This document shows, in pieces, positions 24,176 through 32,781 of a stretch of DNA of 64,000 nt. The stretch's first letter is position 1, and the number at the start of each line of letters is the position of its first letter. The notes under the pieces are model-generated. The model did not search any database, had not been told where the DNA came from, and saw nothing but the letters and a program-made list of their open reading frames with translations. This stretch comes from Alphaproteobacteria bacterium. GTDB lineage: Bacteria > Pseudomonadota > Alphaproteobacteria > Rhodobacterales > Rhodobacteraceae. Both the position numbers and the translations under genes were made by a program. The stretch covers positions 1-64,000 of the forward strand of contig JARFTV010000011.1 of the NCBI GenBank assembly GCA_029289325.1, in the 5' to 3' direction.

Positions 24176-25266
24176 CTGATAGCGTCACGTCTTGTCGCCC
24201 GCAGCGCCTCTTGCGCGATACGGGAGAGGGGAAGCTGCTGCTCGACCGCGCCCATCTCCCAAGCCGCACGGGGCATGCCGTAAACCAGCGAGGTCGTTTC
24301 GTCCTGTGCGATGGTCCTCGCGCCGCCCTGGCGAAGCGCCGCCAGTCCGGCAGCCCCGTCGCGACCCATACCCGTCAGAAGCACGGCGACAGCCTGATCC
24401 GCCCAGGAAAGCGCCGACCGGAAAAGCACATCGACCGAGGGGAGGTGACCGGAAACCGGCGGCCCCTGGTGCAGGTGGCAGCGCAGAGAGTTGCGAGCGC
24501 AGATGCGAAGATGCTGGTCGCCGCCAGCCGCGATGCAGACGGTGCCACGCTGAAGCTCCATGCCGTCGCGCGGCGCCACGACCCGGGCGCGACAGGCCTT
24601 GCCGAGGAGTTGAACAAGGCTGTCGGCGCGGTCGCGCCCCGTGTGCTGGACGATGGCCGTGGGTGGGCAGTCTTCGGGGAAGGCTGACAGGATGTCCATC
24701 AGTGCGTCGACGCCACCTGTGGAGGCTCCGATCAGAAGAAACCGGTCACCGGCGGTCGCGATAGGGGCCGGTGGCTGGACGGGCGGGACCTGGCTCGAGA
24801 TCGGCGGGGCATCGATCGGCGCATCAATGACGGCCTTCAGCGCAACGGCTGCGTCTCCGACTGACAGGCCGTGCGTCAAGACCGGCAGGTTGCGCGCGTC
24901 GCGAAGTGGCGCTGCGCCATTCGGCGCAGCGTGCCGCTGCGTGACCGCGATCCACCGGCAGGCGACGGAAAGCAGCGCCCGGCGCACCTTTTCGAATTCA
25001 TGCGATCCGGCAAGACTTGCATCCACTACGGCAATCTGGGGCCTGGTGGATGATAGAAGTGCTAGTGTCTCTGGCACTGTCCTGGCCTTGCCGACAAGAT
25101 CGACCCAAGGGATGCGGGCAAGCTGTCGGCCGATCTGCGCACTGGCGATCGGGCTTGCCGCAGCCACGAGGATTCGTGTGCGCGGCAAGTCCCTTTCGTG
25201 CAGTGGCCGTCGGAGTGCAGGCCGGGAGCGGTGGTCGCCCGCGGCCCCCGTGACGCGGGACGTCAT
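24172..25266 (-). CDS. cheB: Chemotaxis methylesterase CheB with degenerate receiver
   Basis: 364 residues from ATG 25266, two bases after the MCP stop. The C-terminal methylesterase has the Ser172-His198-Asp293 triad (IGASTGG, IVQHTG, TGMGRDGAAG). The N-terminal receiver is eroded: the usual acidic VDDS after the first strand is AAAS (residues 35-38), although an Asp82 in VVDASLAG remains at the phosphorylation position. Without the acidic pocket, Mg2+ binding and normal CheA-dependent phosphorylation are doubtful. It removes methyl groups from the adjacent MCP, or deamidates it. Overlaps cheD by 4 bases. Confidence 0.93.
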   Translation of the reverse strand: MTSRVTGAAGDHRSRPALRRPLHERDLPRTRILVAAASPIASAQIGRQLARIPWVDLVGKARTVPETLALLSSTRPQIAVVDASLAGSHEFEKVRRALLSVACRWIAVTQRHAAPNGAAPLRDARNLPVLTHGLSVGDAAVALKAVIDAPIDAPPISSQVPPVQPPAPIATAGDRFLLIGASTGGVDALMDILSAFPEDCPPTAIVQHTGRDRADSLVQLLGKACRARVVAPRDGMELQRGTVCIAAGGDQHLRICARNSLRCHLHQGPPVSGHLPSVDVLFRSALSWADQAVAVLLTGMGRDGAAGLAALRQGGARTIAQDETTSLVYGMPRAAWEMGAVEQQLPLSRIAQEALRATRRDAIR

Positions 25267-25267
25267 A

Positions 25268-27532
25268 TCAGAAGTCCTGCCAGACGCCTTGTGCAGCCTC
25301 GGCGGCACGGGGCCGTGCAACCGGCGCCTCAGCGCTGTTGGCCACGCTGTCCGAAGCGGACGCTTCCGCGGATGCAGAGACGACCGGGACCACCGGCACC
25401 TGTCCGGCCCGAATACGGAAATGTCCGACCAGACCGGCAAGCGTCGTGGCATCCTGCTGCAGCCCTTGGCTTGCAGCCGAGGATTCCTCGACCATTGCAG
25501 CGTTCTGCTGGGTCACACGGTCAAGCTGGGTGACACCGATGTTGATCTCACCCAAGCCAGAGGATTGCTCGGCTGCACCCGCCGCGATATTCGAGACAAG
25601 GTCAGAAATATGCGCGACACGACCGACAATGTTTTCGATCACGGTTCCCGCGCGATTGACCTGATCCACCCCGGTGCGAACATGTTGACCGCTGGAGGTG
25701 ATGAGCGCCTTGATTTCCTTCGCGGCATCCGAGGACCGCTGCGCCAGGGCGCGGACTTCCGAGGCGACGACGGCGAAGCCCTTGCCAGCATCTCCGGCCC
25801 GCGCGGCTTCGACACCGGCGTTCAAGGCCAGCAGATTGGTCTGGAAGGCGATGTCCTCGATCGTTCCGCTGATGTTCGAGATCTGCTCGGAGGAGCGTTG
25901 GATCTCGGTCATTTTCGATACAGCGGCCTTGACGACCTTGCCGCTTTCCTCGGCTTCGGCCCGGGTGGTGCGGACGGTGGTTTCCACTTCCGATGCACCG
26001 CTGGCGTTGGCCTTGACGCTGACGGTCAGCGCATCCAACGCGGCTGCCGTTTCCTCGAGTGCGGCTGCCTGATTTTCGGTGCGACGCGAAAGATCGACCG
26101 AGGCGTGGTTGATCTCGTTCGATCTTGCGCGGATGCTTTCTGCTACACCCACCACCTGCGAGATGGTTGCGTTCAGCTTGTTGAGGGTCTGGTTGTAGTT
26201 CACCCGCAGCACCTCATACTCCTGGCTGAAGGTCTGGTCGATCGTGGCCGAGAGGTCGCCATCCGCCAGACGTTGCATCCCGTCGCGCATACGCTCCACG
26301 ACGATCCGCAACTGTTCCTGCTGCCGATTGCGTTCTTCCTCGGCCTCGCGGGCTTCGATCAGGGCCACGCGCTGCTGTTCAACGGCCTTTGCGATGTCAC
26401 CCAATTCGTCCGTGCGGTCGGTATCCGTGACCGTGACGTCGTAAGAGCCCTCGCTGATACGGTGGATTGCACCAGTCACCCGGTCCAGCGGCTTGGTGAT
26501 CGAGCGACCGATCAGAAGACCCAGAGCAAGAACCGCGGCGATGGCAGCCGCGCTGACGATAAGCTGCTTGTAAAAGGCGGCTTCGACCTCCTGCAGCACT
26601 TCGACCTCGTCTTTCTGGATAACGATCCCCCATTTCTCGCCGAACAGATTAAAGGGTGCGGACAAGGCGTAGGCTGCCTGTGAATCGGCCGGATCACCAA
26701 CACGGGGCACACCGGTGAATAGTTTCGGCTCGGCCCCTTGCTGCGCGTACTGGATTTGCGGCGACTGCGGGAGAACGTCGCCGAACTTGAAGAGTCCTGG
26801 CGTATGGGAGTTGTTCGCAGCCTCGAAGCCAGGCGCGACGAGAAATGCCTCGGTGGTGGCACCAAAGGAAATTCCGTTCGTCAGGATTTCGTAAAGACCA
26901 GATTGATCCATCTCGATGGCAACCAAGCCAAGCAGATTCCCGTCCAGGCCACGGACCGGGGCGGCGACGAAACTCGACCGGACACCATTCAGCGGACTGT
27001 CACCGGCGGAGCTTTCGAAGAAGAACTCACCCTTCGAAAGCCCCGAGGCTCCCTTGATCACCTTCGAGATCGTCGTGTCTTCGAACATGCGATCCGAGAG
27101 AAAGCTACCCTCCCGAACGCTCGCATTTGAGGAATGCAGGAACCGGCCCCTCTCGTTCAGCACGTAGATGTTGGTTGCGCCCGCATAGCCGGCGAATTCG
27201 TCGATGAAGCCATCGAATTCTGACGAGGTGATCGCGTCGTTGCCCGCGTTCTGCTGCAGGGTTCCCTGCCCTTCCCCAGTAGATTGGAGCAACTTGCGCA
27301 CCGCGGGCGTCGCCGCGAGTTCAAGTGCGGAAACCCGCTTGTTGTTGACCCAATCATGCATGTTGTCCTGCATGTTTTCGACTTGCGCGACGAAGCGTTT
27401 TTCCGCGGCTTCGATCAAGTCCTCACGCATTTCGAAATAGCTGATCGTCTGCAGAATGAGCGCGACGACAATGCTGACACCCACAATGGCAAGCGGGATC
27501 TTGGTCTTCAGCTTGATGGCGGTGATGCCCAT
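25268..27532 (-). CDS. Methyl-accepting chemotaxis protein (dCache-type sensor)
   Basis: A 754-residue receptor. TM1 is about residues 11-33. A large periplasmic domain of ~290 residues with Cache-like features (NIYVLNERGRFLHSS, GLVAIEMDQSG, WGIVIQKDE) follows, then TM2 near 322-342, a HAMP segment and a long cytoplasmic helical bundle. The conserved hairpin tip reads IEDIAFQTNLLALNAGVEAARAGDAGKGFAVVASEVRALAQRS. The extreme C-terminus, VWQDF, resembles the pentapeptide that tethers CheR/CheB (NWETF/NWESF). Start ATG 27532 has aaagga upstream. The ligand is unknown. Confidence 0.93.
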   Translation of the reverse strand: MGITAIKLKTKIPLAIVGVSIVVALILQTISYFEMREDLIEAAEKRFVAQVENMQDNMHDWVNNKRVSALELAATPAVRKLLQSTGEGQGTLQQNAGNDAITSSEFDGFIDEFAGYAGATNIYVLNERGRFLHSSNASVREGSFLSDRMFEDTTISKVIKGASGLSKGEFFFESSAGDSPLNGVRSSFVAAPVRGLDGNLLGLVAIEMDQSGLYEILTNGISFGATTEAFLVAPGFEAANNSHTPGLFKFGDVLPQSPQIQYAQQGAEPKLFTGVPRVGDPADSQAAYALSAPFNLFGEKWGIVIQKDEVEVLQEVEAAFYKQLIVSAAAIAAVLALGLLIGRSITKPLDRVTGAIHRISEGSYDVTVTDTDRTDELGDIAKAVEQQRVALIEAREAEEERNRQQEQLRIVVERMRDGMQRLADGDLSATIDQTFSQEYEVLRVNYNQTLNKLNATISQVVGVAESIRARSNEINHASVDLSRRTENQAAALEETAAALDALTVSVKANASGASEVETTVRTTRAEAEESGKVVKAAVSKMTEIQRSSEQISNISGTIEDIAFQTNLLALNAGVEAARAGDAGKGFAVVASEVRALAQRSSDAAKEIKALITSSGQHVRTGVDQVNRAGTVIENIVGRVAHISDLVSNIAAGAAEQSSGLGEINIGVTQLDRVTQQNAAMVEESSAASQGLQQDATTLAGLVGHFRIRAGQVPVVPVVSASAEASASDSVANSAEAPVARPRAAEAAQGVWQDF

Positions 27533-27608
27533 GATCGAGGTTCCTTTGCGTTTGGCGCGAAGCGTGGCGGCCGGGGAGGCGGGGCGGCGTTCCCTGGAAC
27601 GGGCAGGT

Positions 27609-27959
27609 TCAGAAGAGTTCGACATGCTGCTCGTTCCGGGCGTGGATTGGGTCGTGCTGGCCGTTGCGCAACCGCGCCCGCACTGCCCCGAGGCGGAGCG
27701 GCGCGAGGAGCGGCTCGAGATCATCGATCAGCAGCGGGGCGATGGGGCCGGTCTCAGCAAGTGTGGTCAGGAGGGCGGCTATGTCGTCGAGTGTCTGGTG
27801 CAGGAGGTCGATCCCCTGCAGATCGGGAAACGAACCGGAGTCGTGCAGATGCTCGACCGCGTGTTCCACCGACGTGACCAGTGCACGGCAGTGCGCAATC
27901 TCCCGGGCGGCGCGGTTCAGTAGTTCTGTGGCCGATACTGGATGAAGCTTGCAGGTCAT
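27609..27959 (-). CDS. Small helical protein of unknown function in che operon
   Basis: 116 residues, almost all predicted helix with leucine-rich heptads (LLNRAAREIAHCRALVTSVEHAVEHL; LDDIAALLTTLAETGPIAPLLIDDLEPLLAPL). No signal or membrane span and no family recognised. Its ATG overlaps the upstream cheY stop by 4 bases, and the MCP starts 77 bases after its end, so it is a genuine, translationally coupled member of the che operon. A phosphatase, coupling or polar-localising role would fit the setting but is not shown by the sequence. Confidence 0.7.
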   Translation of the reverse strand: MTCKLHPVSATELLNRAAREIAHCRALVTSVEHAVEHLHDSGSFPDLQGIDLLHQTLDDIAALLTTLAETGPIAPLLIDDLEPLLAPLRLGAVRARLRNGQHDPIHARNEQHVELF

Positions 27960-28345
27960 AGCCGCTTTCCAATCACCTGTTCGATGGCAGTGCGCAGCGT
28001 GGCGGTGGTGAAGGGCTTGGCTACGAGGTTGTTCAGGCGCAGCTTCTGCCCCTGCTGGATGATGTCAGGCGTAGGCGAGCCGGTGATCACAACGAACCCG
28101 ATGTTCGCGGTCGTGGGGTTCCGGCGCAGTGCCTCGAGCAGTTCGAGGCCGTTCATCCCGGGCATGTTCATGTCGCAAAGGACCAGATGGACCGGCGCGA
28201 CGGTCAGCTTGGACAGTGCTGCCCTGGGGTCGGCCTCGGCGGCGTAATGGGTAACGCCCATTTCATCCAGGGCATTGGTCACCAGCGCCCGACTGACGCC
28301 CATGTCATCGACAACCATCACCCGCAGGTGTTCCCGCACACTCAT
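27956..28345 (-). CDS. cheY: CheY-like response regulator (second copy)
   Basis: A 129-residue single receiver domain. Acidic pair in VMVVDDMGVSR, phosphoacceptor Asp in LVLCDMNMPGMNG, Thr in VVITGSP and the conserved Lys in LVAKPFT are all present. ATG 28345 overlaps the cheR stop by 4 bases; the longer frame to 28600 runs through cheR and is rejected. As one of two CheYs in the operon, it may act at the motor or as a phosphate sink. Confidence 0.92.
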   Translation of the reverse strand: MSVREHLRVMVVDDMGVSRALVTNALDEMGVTHYAAEADPRAALSKLTVAPVHLVLCDMNMPGMNGLELLEALRRNPTTANIGFVVITGSPTPDIIQQGQKLRLNNLVAKPFTTATLRTAIEQVIGKRL

Positions 28346-29238
28346 GTCGGGCTCCTTTCCTGGGTCGGCGGACTCGATCCGCCCGCGCCGGCAGGCGCCA
28401 GTCGGTAGGCGGTGGTCCCCACGTTCTCGAGCTTCGCCTCGCGAGGTCCCGTGATACGTTCGGACTGGCCGATCAGCAGATGCGAACCCGGCCGCATCGC
28501 CCCCACGAAGCGCCGCCAGAGACGCTCCTGGGTGGCCACGTCGAAGTAGATCGCAACGTTGCGGCAGAAGATCACGTCGAATGAACCGCGCATCGGCCAA
28601 TCGTCCATGAGGTTCAGCGTGGCAAAAGTGACCAGCCCGCGCGCGGCGTTCCCGATCTTCAGACCGTCTGGGCCGCTTTCGGTGAACTGGCTCCGCATCG
28701 GCTCGGGGATCGTGTCGCGGTCAGTGATGGGATAGATCCCGTCCTGGGCGCGGGCGATCACCCTGGGATCGACATCCGTCGCGAGGATGCGAATGTCGTG
28801 CAGCGCCGCCTTCGGCATCAGCGAAAGCAGGGTGAACGCGATGGAATAGGGTTCCTGTCCCGACGAGCACCCCGCCGACCAAAGTCGCACCCGAGCACCC
28901 TTGCTCGCCGCCTGTAGGAGGGGGGGCAGGATCCTGCTCCGCAGCAGGTCGAAATGGTGGCTCTCCCGGAAGAAATTGGTGACGTTTGTTGTCAGCGCCG
29001 ACAGCATCTCGGTGCGTTCGGCCGTGCCGGCCGGGCTTTCGATAAGGTCGCAGTAGGCAGAGAAGTCCGGCAAGCGGAGGTTCCGCACGCGGCGCAGAAG
29101 CCGCGAATAGACAAGATCCTTCTTCACCTCGGGAAGGAATATTCCGAATTCGCCCTGCACGCTTCGGGCGATGCGGCCGAAATCGGATGCTGTCATCCCG
29201 ATCGACGCGGCGATGTCTTGGGGCGCGGCTGCGATCAT
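28342..29238 (-). CDS. cheR: Chemotaxis protein methyltransferase CheR
   Basis: 298 residues; transfers methyl from SAM to receptor glutamates. An N-terminal helical domain is followed by TNVTNFFRESHHF and the SAM-binding WSAGCSSGQEPYS (residues 120-132), then ILATDVD and FDVIFCRNVAIYF. The C-terminal tail is short and proline/serine-rich. Overlaps cheW and cheY by 4 bases each. Confidence 0.96.
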   Translation of the reverse strand: MIAAAPQDIAASIGMTASDFGRIARSVQGEFGIFLPEVKKDLVYSRLLRRVRNLRLPDFSAYCDLIESPAGTAERTEMLSALTTNVTNFFRESHHFDLLRSRILPPLLQAASKGARVRLWSAGCSSGQEPYSIAFTLLSLMPKAALHDIRILATDVDPRVIARAQDGIYPITDRDTIPEPMRSQFTESGPDGLKIGNAARGLVTFATLNLMDDWPMRGSFDVIFCRNVAIYFDVATQERLWRRFVGAMRPGSHLLIGQSERITGPREAKLENVGTTAYRLAPAGAGGSSPPTQERSPT

Positions 29239-29714
29239 GCGGGCACCGGAATCCGCCGCTGGATCAGGTCGGGCAGGTCGATCACTCGGCTCATGCCTTC
29301 GGCCAGCTGGACCAGACCCGAGATATGGCTTTGCCCCGGCCCGCCGACCACCGTCGGTGCATCCTGGATCGAGCTGTGCGGGATCGAGACGATCTCAGAC
29401 ACCGATTGCACCAGAAGGCCGATGGTGCGCGCGTCATTCATGGCGATCATAATCACATTGCGCTGGTCAGGGACCGTCGGACCGAGGCCAAAACAGCTGG
29501 ATAGGTCGAAGACCGGTATCACTGCCCCGCGGAGGTTCATCACTCCCAGCACCTCTTCGGGCGCATGCGGTAGCGGCGTTACCGCGCTTTGGCCGCGGAT
29601 TTCGCGGACATGGCGAATGTCGAGCGAAAAACTCTGCTCGCCCGAGCAGAAGACGACGAGTTCGATCTCGCCAGAAGGACTTGCCGGATCCTGCATGTTC
29701 TGGGGCTCCATCAT
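29235..29714 (-). CDS. cheW: Chemotaxis coupling protein CheW
   Basis: A 159-residue single CheW domain (ELVVFCSGEQSFSLDIRHVREIRG, LGVMNLRGAVIPVFDLSSCFGL, IGLLVQSVSEIV). Links CheA to the receptor. The ATGATG start overlaps the cheA stop by 4 bases, and its own stop overlaps the cheR start. Confidence 0.96.
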   Translation of the reverse strand: MMEPQNMQDPASPSGEIELVVFCSGEQSFSLDIRHVREIRGQSAVTPLPHAPEEVLGVMNLRGAVIPVFDLSSCFGLGPTVPDQRNVIMIAMNDARTIGLLVQSVSEIVSIPHSSIQDAPTVVGGPGQSHISGLVQLAEGMSRVIDLPDLIQRRIPVPA

Positions 29715-31804
29715 GGCAGTGCAGCGACGCGCTGGCCGCTCGTTTGGGAAGGGATGGGGTGGGACTGGGCGGCGATGCCGTCTGGATCGAGGATCAGCGC
29801 GATCTGCCCGTCGCCCAGGACGGTCGCCGCCGAGACGCCAGTCACCTGGCCGTAATTGCCTTCAAGGCCCTTTATAACGACCTGCCGTTGGTCATGCACC
29901 CGGTCGACAAGAAGCGCGCAGGTGCCCCGCGCCTCGGTCTCCACCAAAAGAAGGAGCATCGCCGGATCGTCTGCCTCGGCGCGCGGAAAGCCAAGGGTTT
30001 CGGCAAGGTCGATGATCGGCACATAGCGGCCGCGGATGGAGAGAAGCCGCTCGTCCGGGCCGATCTGCTCCACGTCGCCGGGAAGCGGCCGGATCGTCTC
30101 GAGCACGGCCGCGATCGGGACAATCATGCTGGTACCGCCGACCGAGATCAGCATCCCGTCGAGGACGGCGAGAGTCAGCGGCAGCGTGATGGTGAACTCG
30201 GTTCCTTTGCCAGGGCGCGATGTGATGTTGACCCGTCCGCCAAGCGCCTGAACGGCGGTCCGGACCACGTCCAGACCCACGCCGCGGCCCGAGAGAAGCG
30301 AGGTGGCCGACGCAGTCGAGAAACCGGGCTGGAAGATCAGGTTGTCGATCTCGGCCTCTGACAACTCGGTGCCTGCGGGCACAAGGCCCTTGGTCACGGC
30401 GACTCGCAGCACCTTTTCCCGGTCAAGGCCCGCACCATCGTCACGGATTGTGATGATGACACTGCCGGACCGATGCGCGGCCGAAAGCCAGATGGTCCCG
30501 ACTGGGTCCTTGCCCGCTGCCAGGCGGCGTTCCGGAGACTCCAGGCCGTGGTCGACCGAATTGCGCACCATGTGGGTCAGGGGATCGGCCAGCCGTTCCA
30601 CTACAGTTTTGTCGACCTCAGTGGATTCACCCAGCATGACAAGCTGGGCTTGCTTCCCTGTCCCCTCGGCGGCCTCGCGCACGATGCGAGACATCCGCTG
30701 GAATAGTGGCTTCACCGGCTGGGCGCGGATTGCCATCACGGCTTCCTGGATGTCGCGCGCCAGAAGTCGATAGCTTTCGACATGCGATGACATGTCGGTG
30801 TCGTGATGCATCTGCAGGTCATCGACCCTCTGGGCAATCATCGACTGGTTTATGATCAGCTCTCCGACCGCGTTGAACAGTCGTTCGATCCGATCCAAGT
30901 CGACACGCAGGGTCGGCCGCGGGCCCAAACCGTCGGTCGCCGAGGCCGGGGTCGTCTCTGTCATGACGAAGGGGGCCGTAGCGGGTGTAGACTCATCTTG
31001 GCTCATCGGGGAGGGGGAGGGCAGATCGGGCATGGCGGGGATGTCGTGCTCCTCCTCGATCGACAGGTCACAGAGGCCTGCGACGAATTCGAAGATTTCC
31101 TCGATGGCTTCGCGTTTCGCGTTGGTCGCCATGCGGATAACCCAGGCGAACGCCGGTTCGGTGATGTCCGGTGAGGACCAGTCCGGCAAGGCAGACAGGT
31201 CGAGTTCCGTCTGCAACGTGCCGAGCTCGGCGAGATGTGCAATCAGGAGCGTCGGCTCGTGCCCGTTGTCGTATAGGCCCGGATACGGACGAAAGCGGAT
31301 CGTCACGGTCCGCGTCGGCTCTACTTCGATGGGATCGAGGTTCAGAGCCAACGGAGTGAAGGTGAAGGCCGGGGCAGCTTCTGGCTGGAGGACGTCAGCA
31401 GGCGCCTTGTCCTGGCCAATGGCGTCAAGGCAGCCATTCAGCACAGCCACGGCCGCATCCGTCAGAGTGGTATCGGTGTCACGGTCATTCCGCGCGGCCT
31501 CGACAAGGACGGAGAGGTGATCCACCGACCTTTCGACGATACGCAGAAGTTCGGCCGTCAGGGGCAGTTGGTCGCTGCGGACGGCATCCAGAACCGTCTC
31601 GAACCGGTGCGCGAATCCAACAAGGCGGTCCAGAGCGAAAGCCCCAGCACCCCCCTTGATGGAATGGACCGCCCGAAAGATTGAATGCACGATCTCGCTG
31701 TCGCGATCCCCGCCTTTGAGACGGGCCACCTCATCCGAAAGCGTGCCGAGCAGATCCTCGGCCTCTTCGAAGAAAAGGCTGCGGAAGCTGTCCGGACCCG
31801 TCAT
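29711..31804 (-). CDS. cheA: Chemotaxis histidine kinase CheA
   Basis: A 697-residue hybrid of P1-P3-P4-P5 type. The HPt domain carries His47 in FRAVHSIKGGAGAF. A middle domain typical of alphaproteobacterial CheA (VTIRFRPYPGLYDNG, LAELGTLQTELDLSALPDW, IEEIFEFVAGLCDLSI) stands where P2 would be. P3 dimerisation and the ATPase follow: HMVRNSVDHGLE (N box), DDGAGLD (G1) and GRGVGLDVV (G2). A C-terminal CheW-like P5 completes it. Phosphorylates the CheYs. ATG 31804 overlaps the upstream cheY stop by 4 bases. Confidence 0.96.
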   Translation of the reverse strand: MTGPDSFRSLFFEEAEDLLGTLSDEVARLKGGDRDSEIVHSIFRAVHSIKGGAGAFALDRLVGFAHRFETVLDAVRSDQLPLTAELLRIVERSVDHLSVLVEAARNDRDTDTTLTDAAVAVLNGCLDAIGQDKAPADVLQPEAAPAFTFTPLALNLDPIEVEPTRTVTIRFRPYPGLYDNGHEPTLLIAHLAELGTLQTELDLSALPDWSSPDITEPAFAWVIRMATNAKREAIEEIFEFVAGLCDLSIEEEHDIPAMPDLPSPSPMSQDESTPATAPFVMTETTPASATDGLGPRPTLRVDLDRIERLFNAVGELIINQSMIAQRVDDLQMHHDTDMSSHVESYRLLARDIQEAVMAIRAQPVKPLFQRMSRIVREAAEGTGKQAQLVMLGESTEVDKTVVERLADPLTHMVRNSVDHGLESPERRLAAGKDPVGTIWLSAAHRSGSVIITIRDDGAGLDREKVLRVAVTKGLVPAGTELSEAEIDNLIFQPGFSTASATSLLSGRGVGLDVVRTAVQALGGRVNITSRPGKGTEFTITLPLTLAVLDGMLISVGGTSMIVPIAAVLETIRPLPGDVEQIGPDERLLSIRGRYVPIIDLAETLGFPRAEADDPAMLLLLVETEARGTCALLVDRVHDQRQVVIKGLEGNYGQVTGVSAATVLGDGQIALILDPDGIAAQSHPIPSQTSGQRVAALP

Positions 31805-32175
31805 CGCAGACTCCCCGTGACGCGGCGGACGACCATGACCAGCGACTGGTCGTCGAAGGGCTTGACTATCCATCCGGTCGCCCCGGCCGTCTGGGCGCGG
31901 GCCTTGAACTCGGGCGCTGTCTCGGTTGTCAGAACAAGGATCGGCACGCTACGGTTGGCGGCATCCTGGCGGATCGTCTCGATCACGCCGAACCCGTCCA
32001 TTCGTGGCATGTTGATGTCGGTGATAACGACGTCGGGACGCAACTCCTCAAAGCGGCGGACGCCCTCGACGCCGTCTTCGGCCACTTCGCAGACAAAGCC
32101 TGCAGCATCCATCGCGCGGCGGACCATGCTGCGCATCGTACGGGAATCGTCGATTGCAAGGACGGTGATCCGCAT
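31801..32175 (-). CDS. cheY: CheY response regulator (first copy)
   Basis: A 124-residue receiver: VLAIDDSRTMR, VVITDINMPRMDG, VLTTETA and WIVKPFD supply all catalytic positions. ATG 32175 overlaps the STAS gene stop by one base (TGATG); a TTG two codons-worth upstream at 32178 is less likely. Adjacent to cheA, so it is the most probable direct CheA target and FliM ligand. Confidence 0.94.
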   Translation of the reverse strand: MRITVLAIDDSRTMRSMVRRAMDAAGFVCEVAEDGVEGVRRFEELRPDVVITDINMPRMDGFGVIETIRQDAANRSVPILVLTTETAPEFKARAQTAGATGWIVKPFDDQSLVMVVRRVTGSLR

Positions 32176-32486
32176 CAACGCGCCTCGAGTCCGATCAGGT
32201 GCGGTTCAACTCCCAGCAGCGGGAGAAGCGACAAGACCCGCCCTGATGCGCCAGTCACCCGGAAACGCAGGCCGCGAGCCACCCAATCGCGGCAAGCGGC
32301 CGCCAGAAGCTGCAGCAGAAGTGTATCGGGTCGGCGGAGTTCGTCGGCCTTGATGCAGATTGGCTCATTGCGGTTTGCGTCAAGGAAAGCCTGCAGTTCC
32401 AGAAGGGCTTCATGGTCGGGTTGCGCGGAAAGAGCCCAGGAGGCCCCTGCGGAGGTTGGACTGGAGGGCGCGGTCAAGCTGTTCAT
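32175..32486 (-). CDS. STAS-domain protein, first gene of che operon
   Basis: A 103-residue protein with the STAS-like pattern PICIKADELRRPDTLLLQLLAAACRDWVARGLRFRVTGASGRVLSLLPLLGVE. STAS proteins at the head of che operons are common in alphaproteobacteria; their role in chemotaxis is poorly defined. The usual STAS phosphorylatable Ser is not obvious (DELRRPDT). ATG 32486 is chosen; the longer frame crosses the promoter. Upstream, 47 bases before the start, is a CTGCGAAAA motif on the minus strand. Confidence 0.8.
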   Translation of the reverse strand: MNSLTAPSSPTSAGASWALSAQPDHEALLELQAFLDANRNEPICIKADELRRPDTLLLQLLAAACRDWVARGLRFRVTGASGRVLSLLPLLGVEPHLIGLEAR

Positions 32487-32781
32487 ATGTGACCCTCGTG
32501 GCTGATGGGCTGGACTTATCGTTTTGATAGCGTTTTTCGCAGAATATTCAATTCCTCTTTGCTTGACGAAATCTGGCCAACGTAGCGGGGGCCACAACGA
32601 GGATCCGCGCGGCCACGACCACGCGGGAACGATAAGCTCTAAAATATTGGTTTCAAAACAGTTTTTACAGGAATCTCAGCGCGCGAGCAACCAGACATGG
32701 ACTGTTGCAGCCCGGCAACCTTCCTTTTTCGCAACCCACATTCCACTCGACAGCAACGCCAGTCCGACGCTAGGAGTTGAT
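32487..32781. promoter_or_regulatory. Divergent promoter region with three TGCGAAAA motifs
   Basis: This ~295-base AT-richer gap separates the che operon (minus) from the PAS-domain gene (plus). Motif copies: 32534-32541 (minus, CTGCGAAAA), 32726-32734 (minus, TTGCGAAAA) and 32783-32790 (plus, TGCGAAAA, overlapping the PAS gene start). The outer copies lie next to the two gene starts. Confidence 0.6.
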
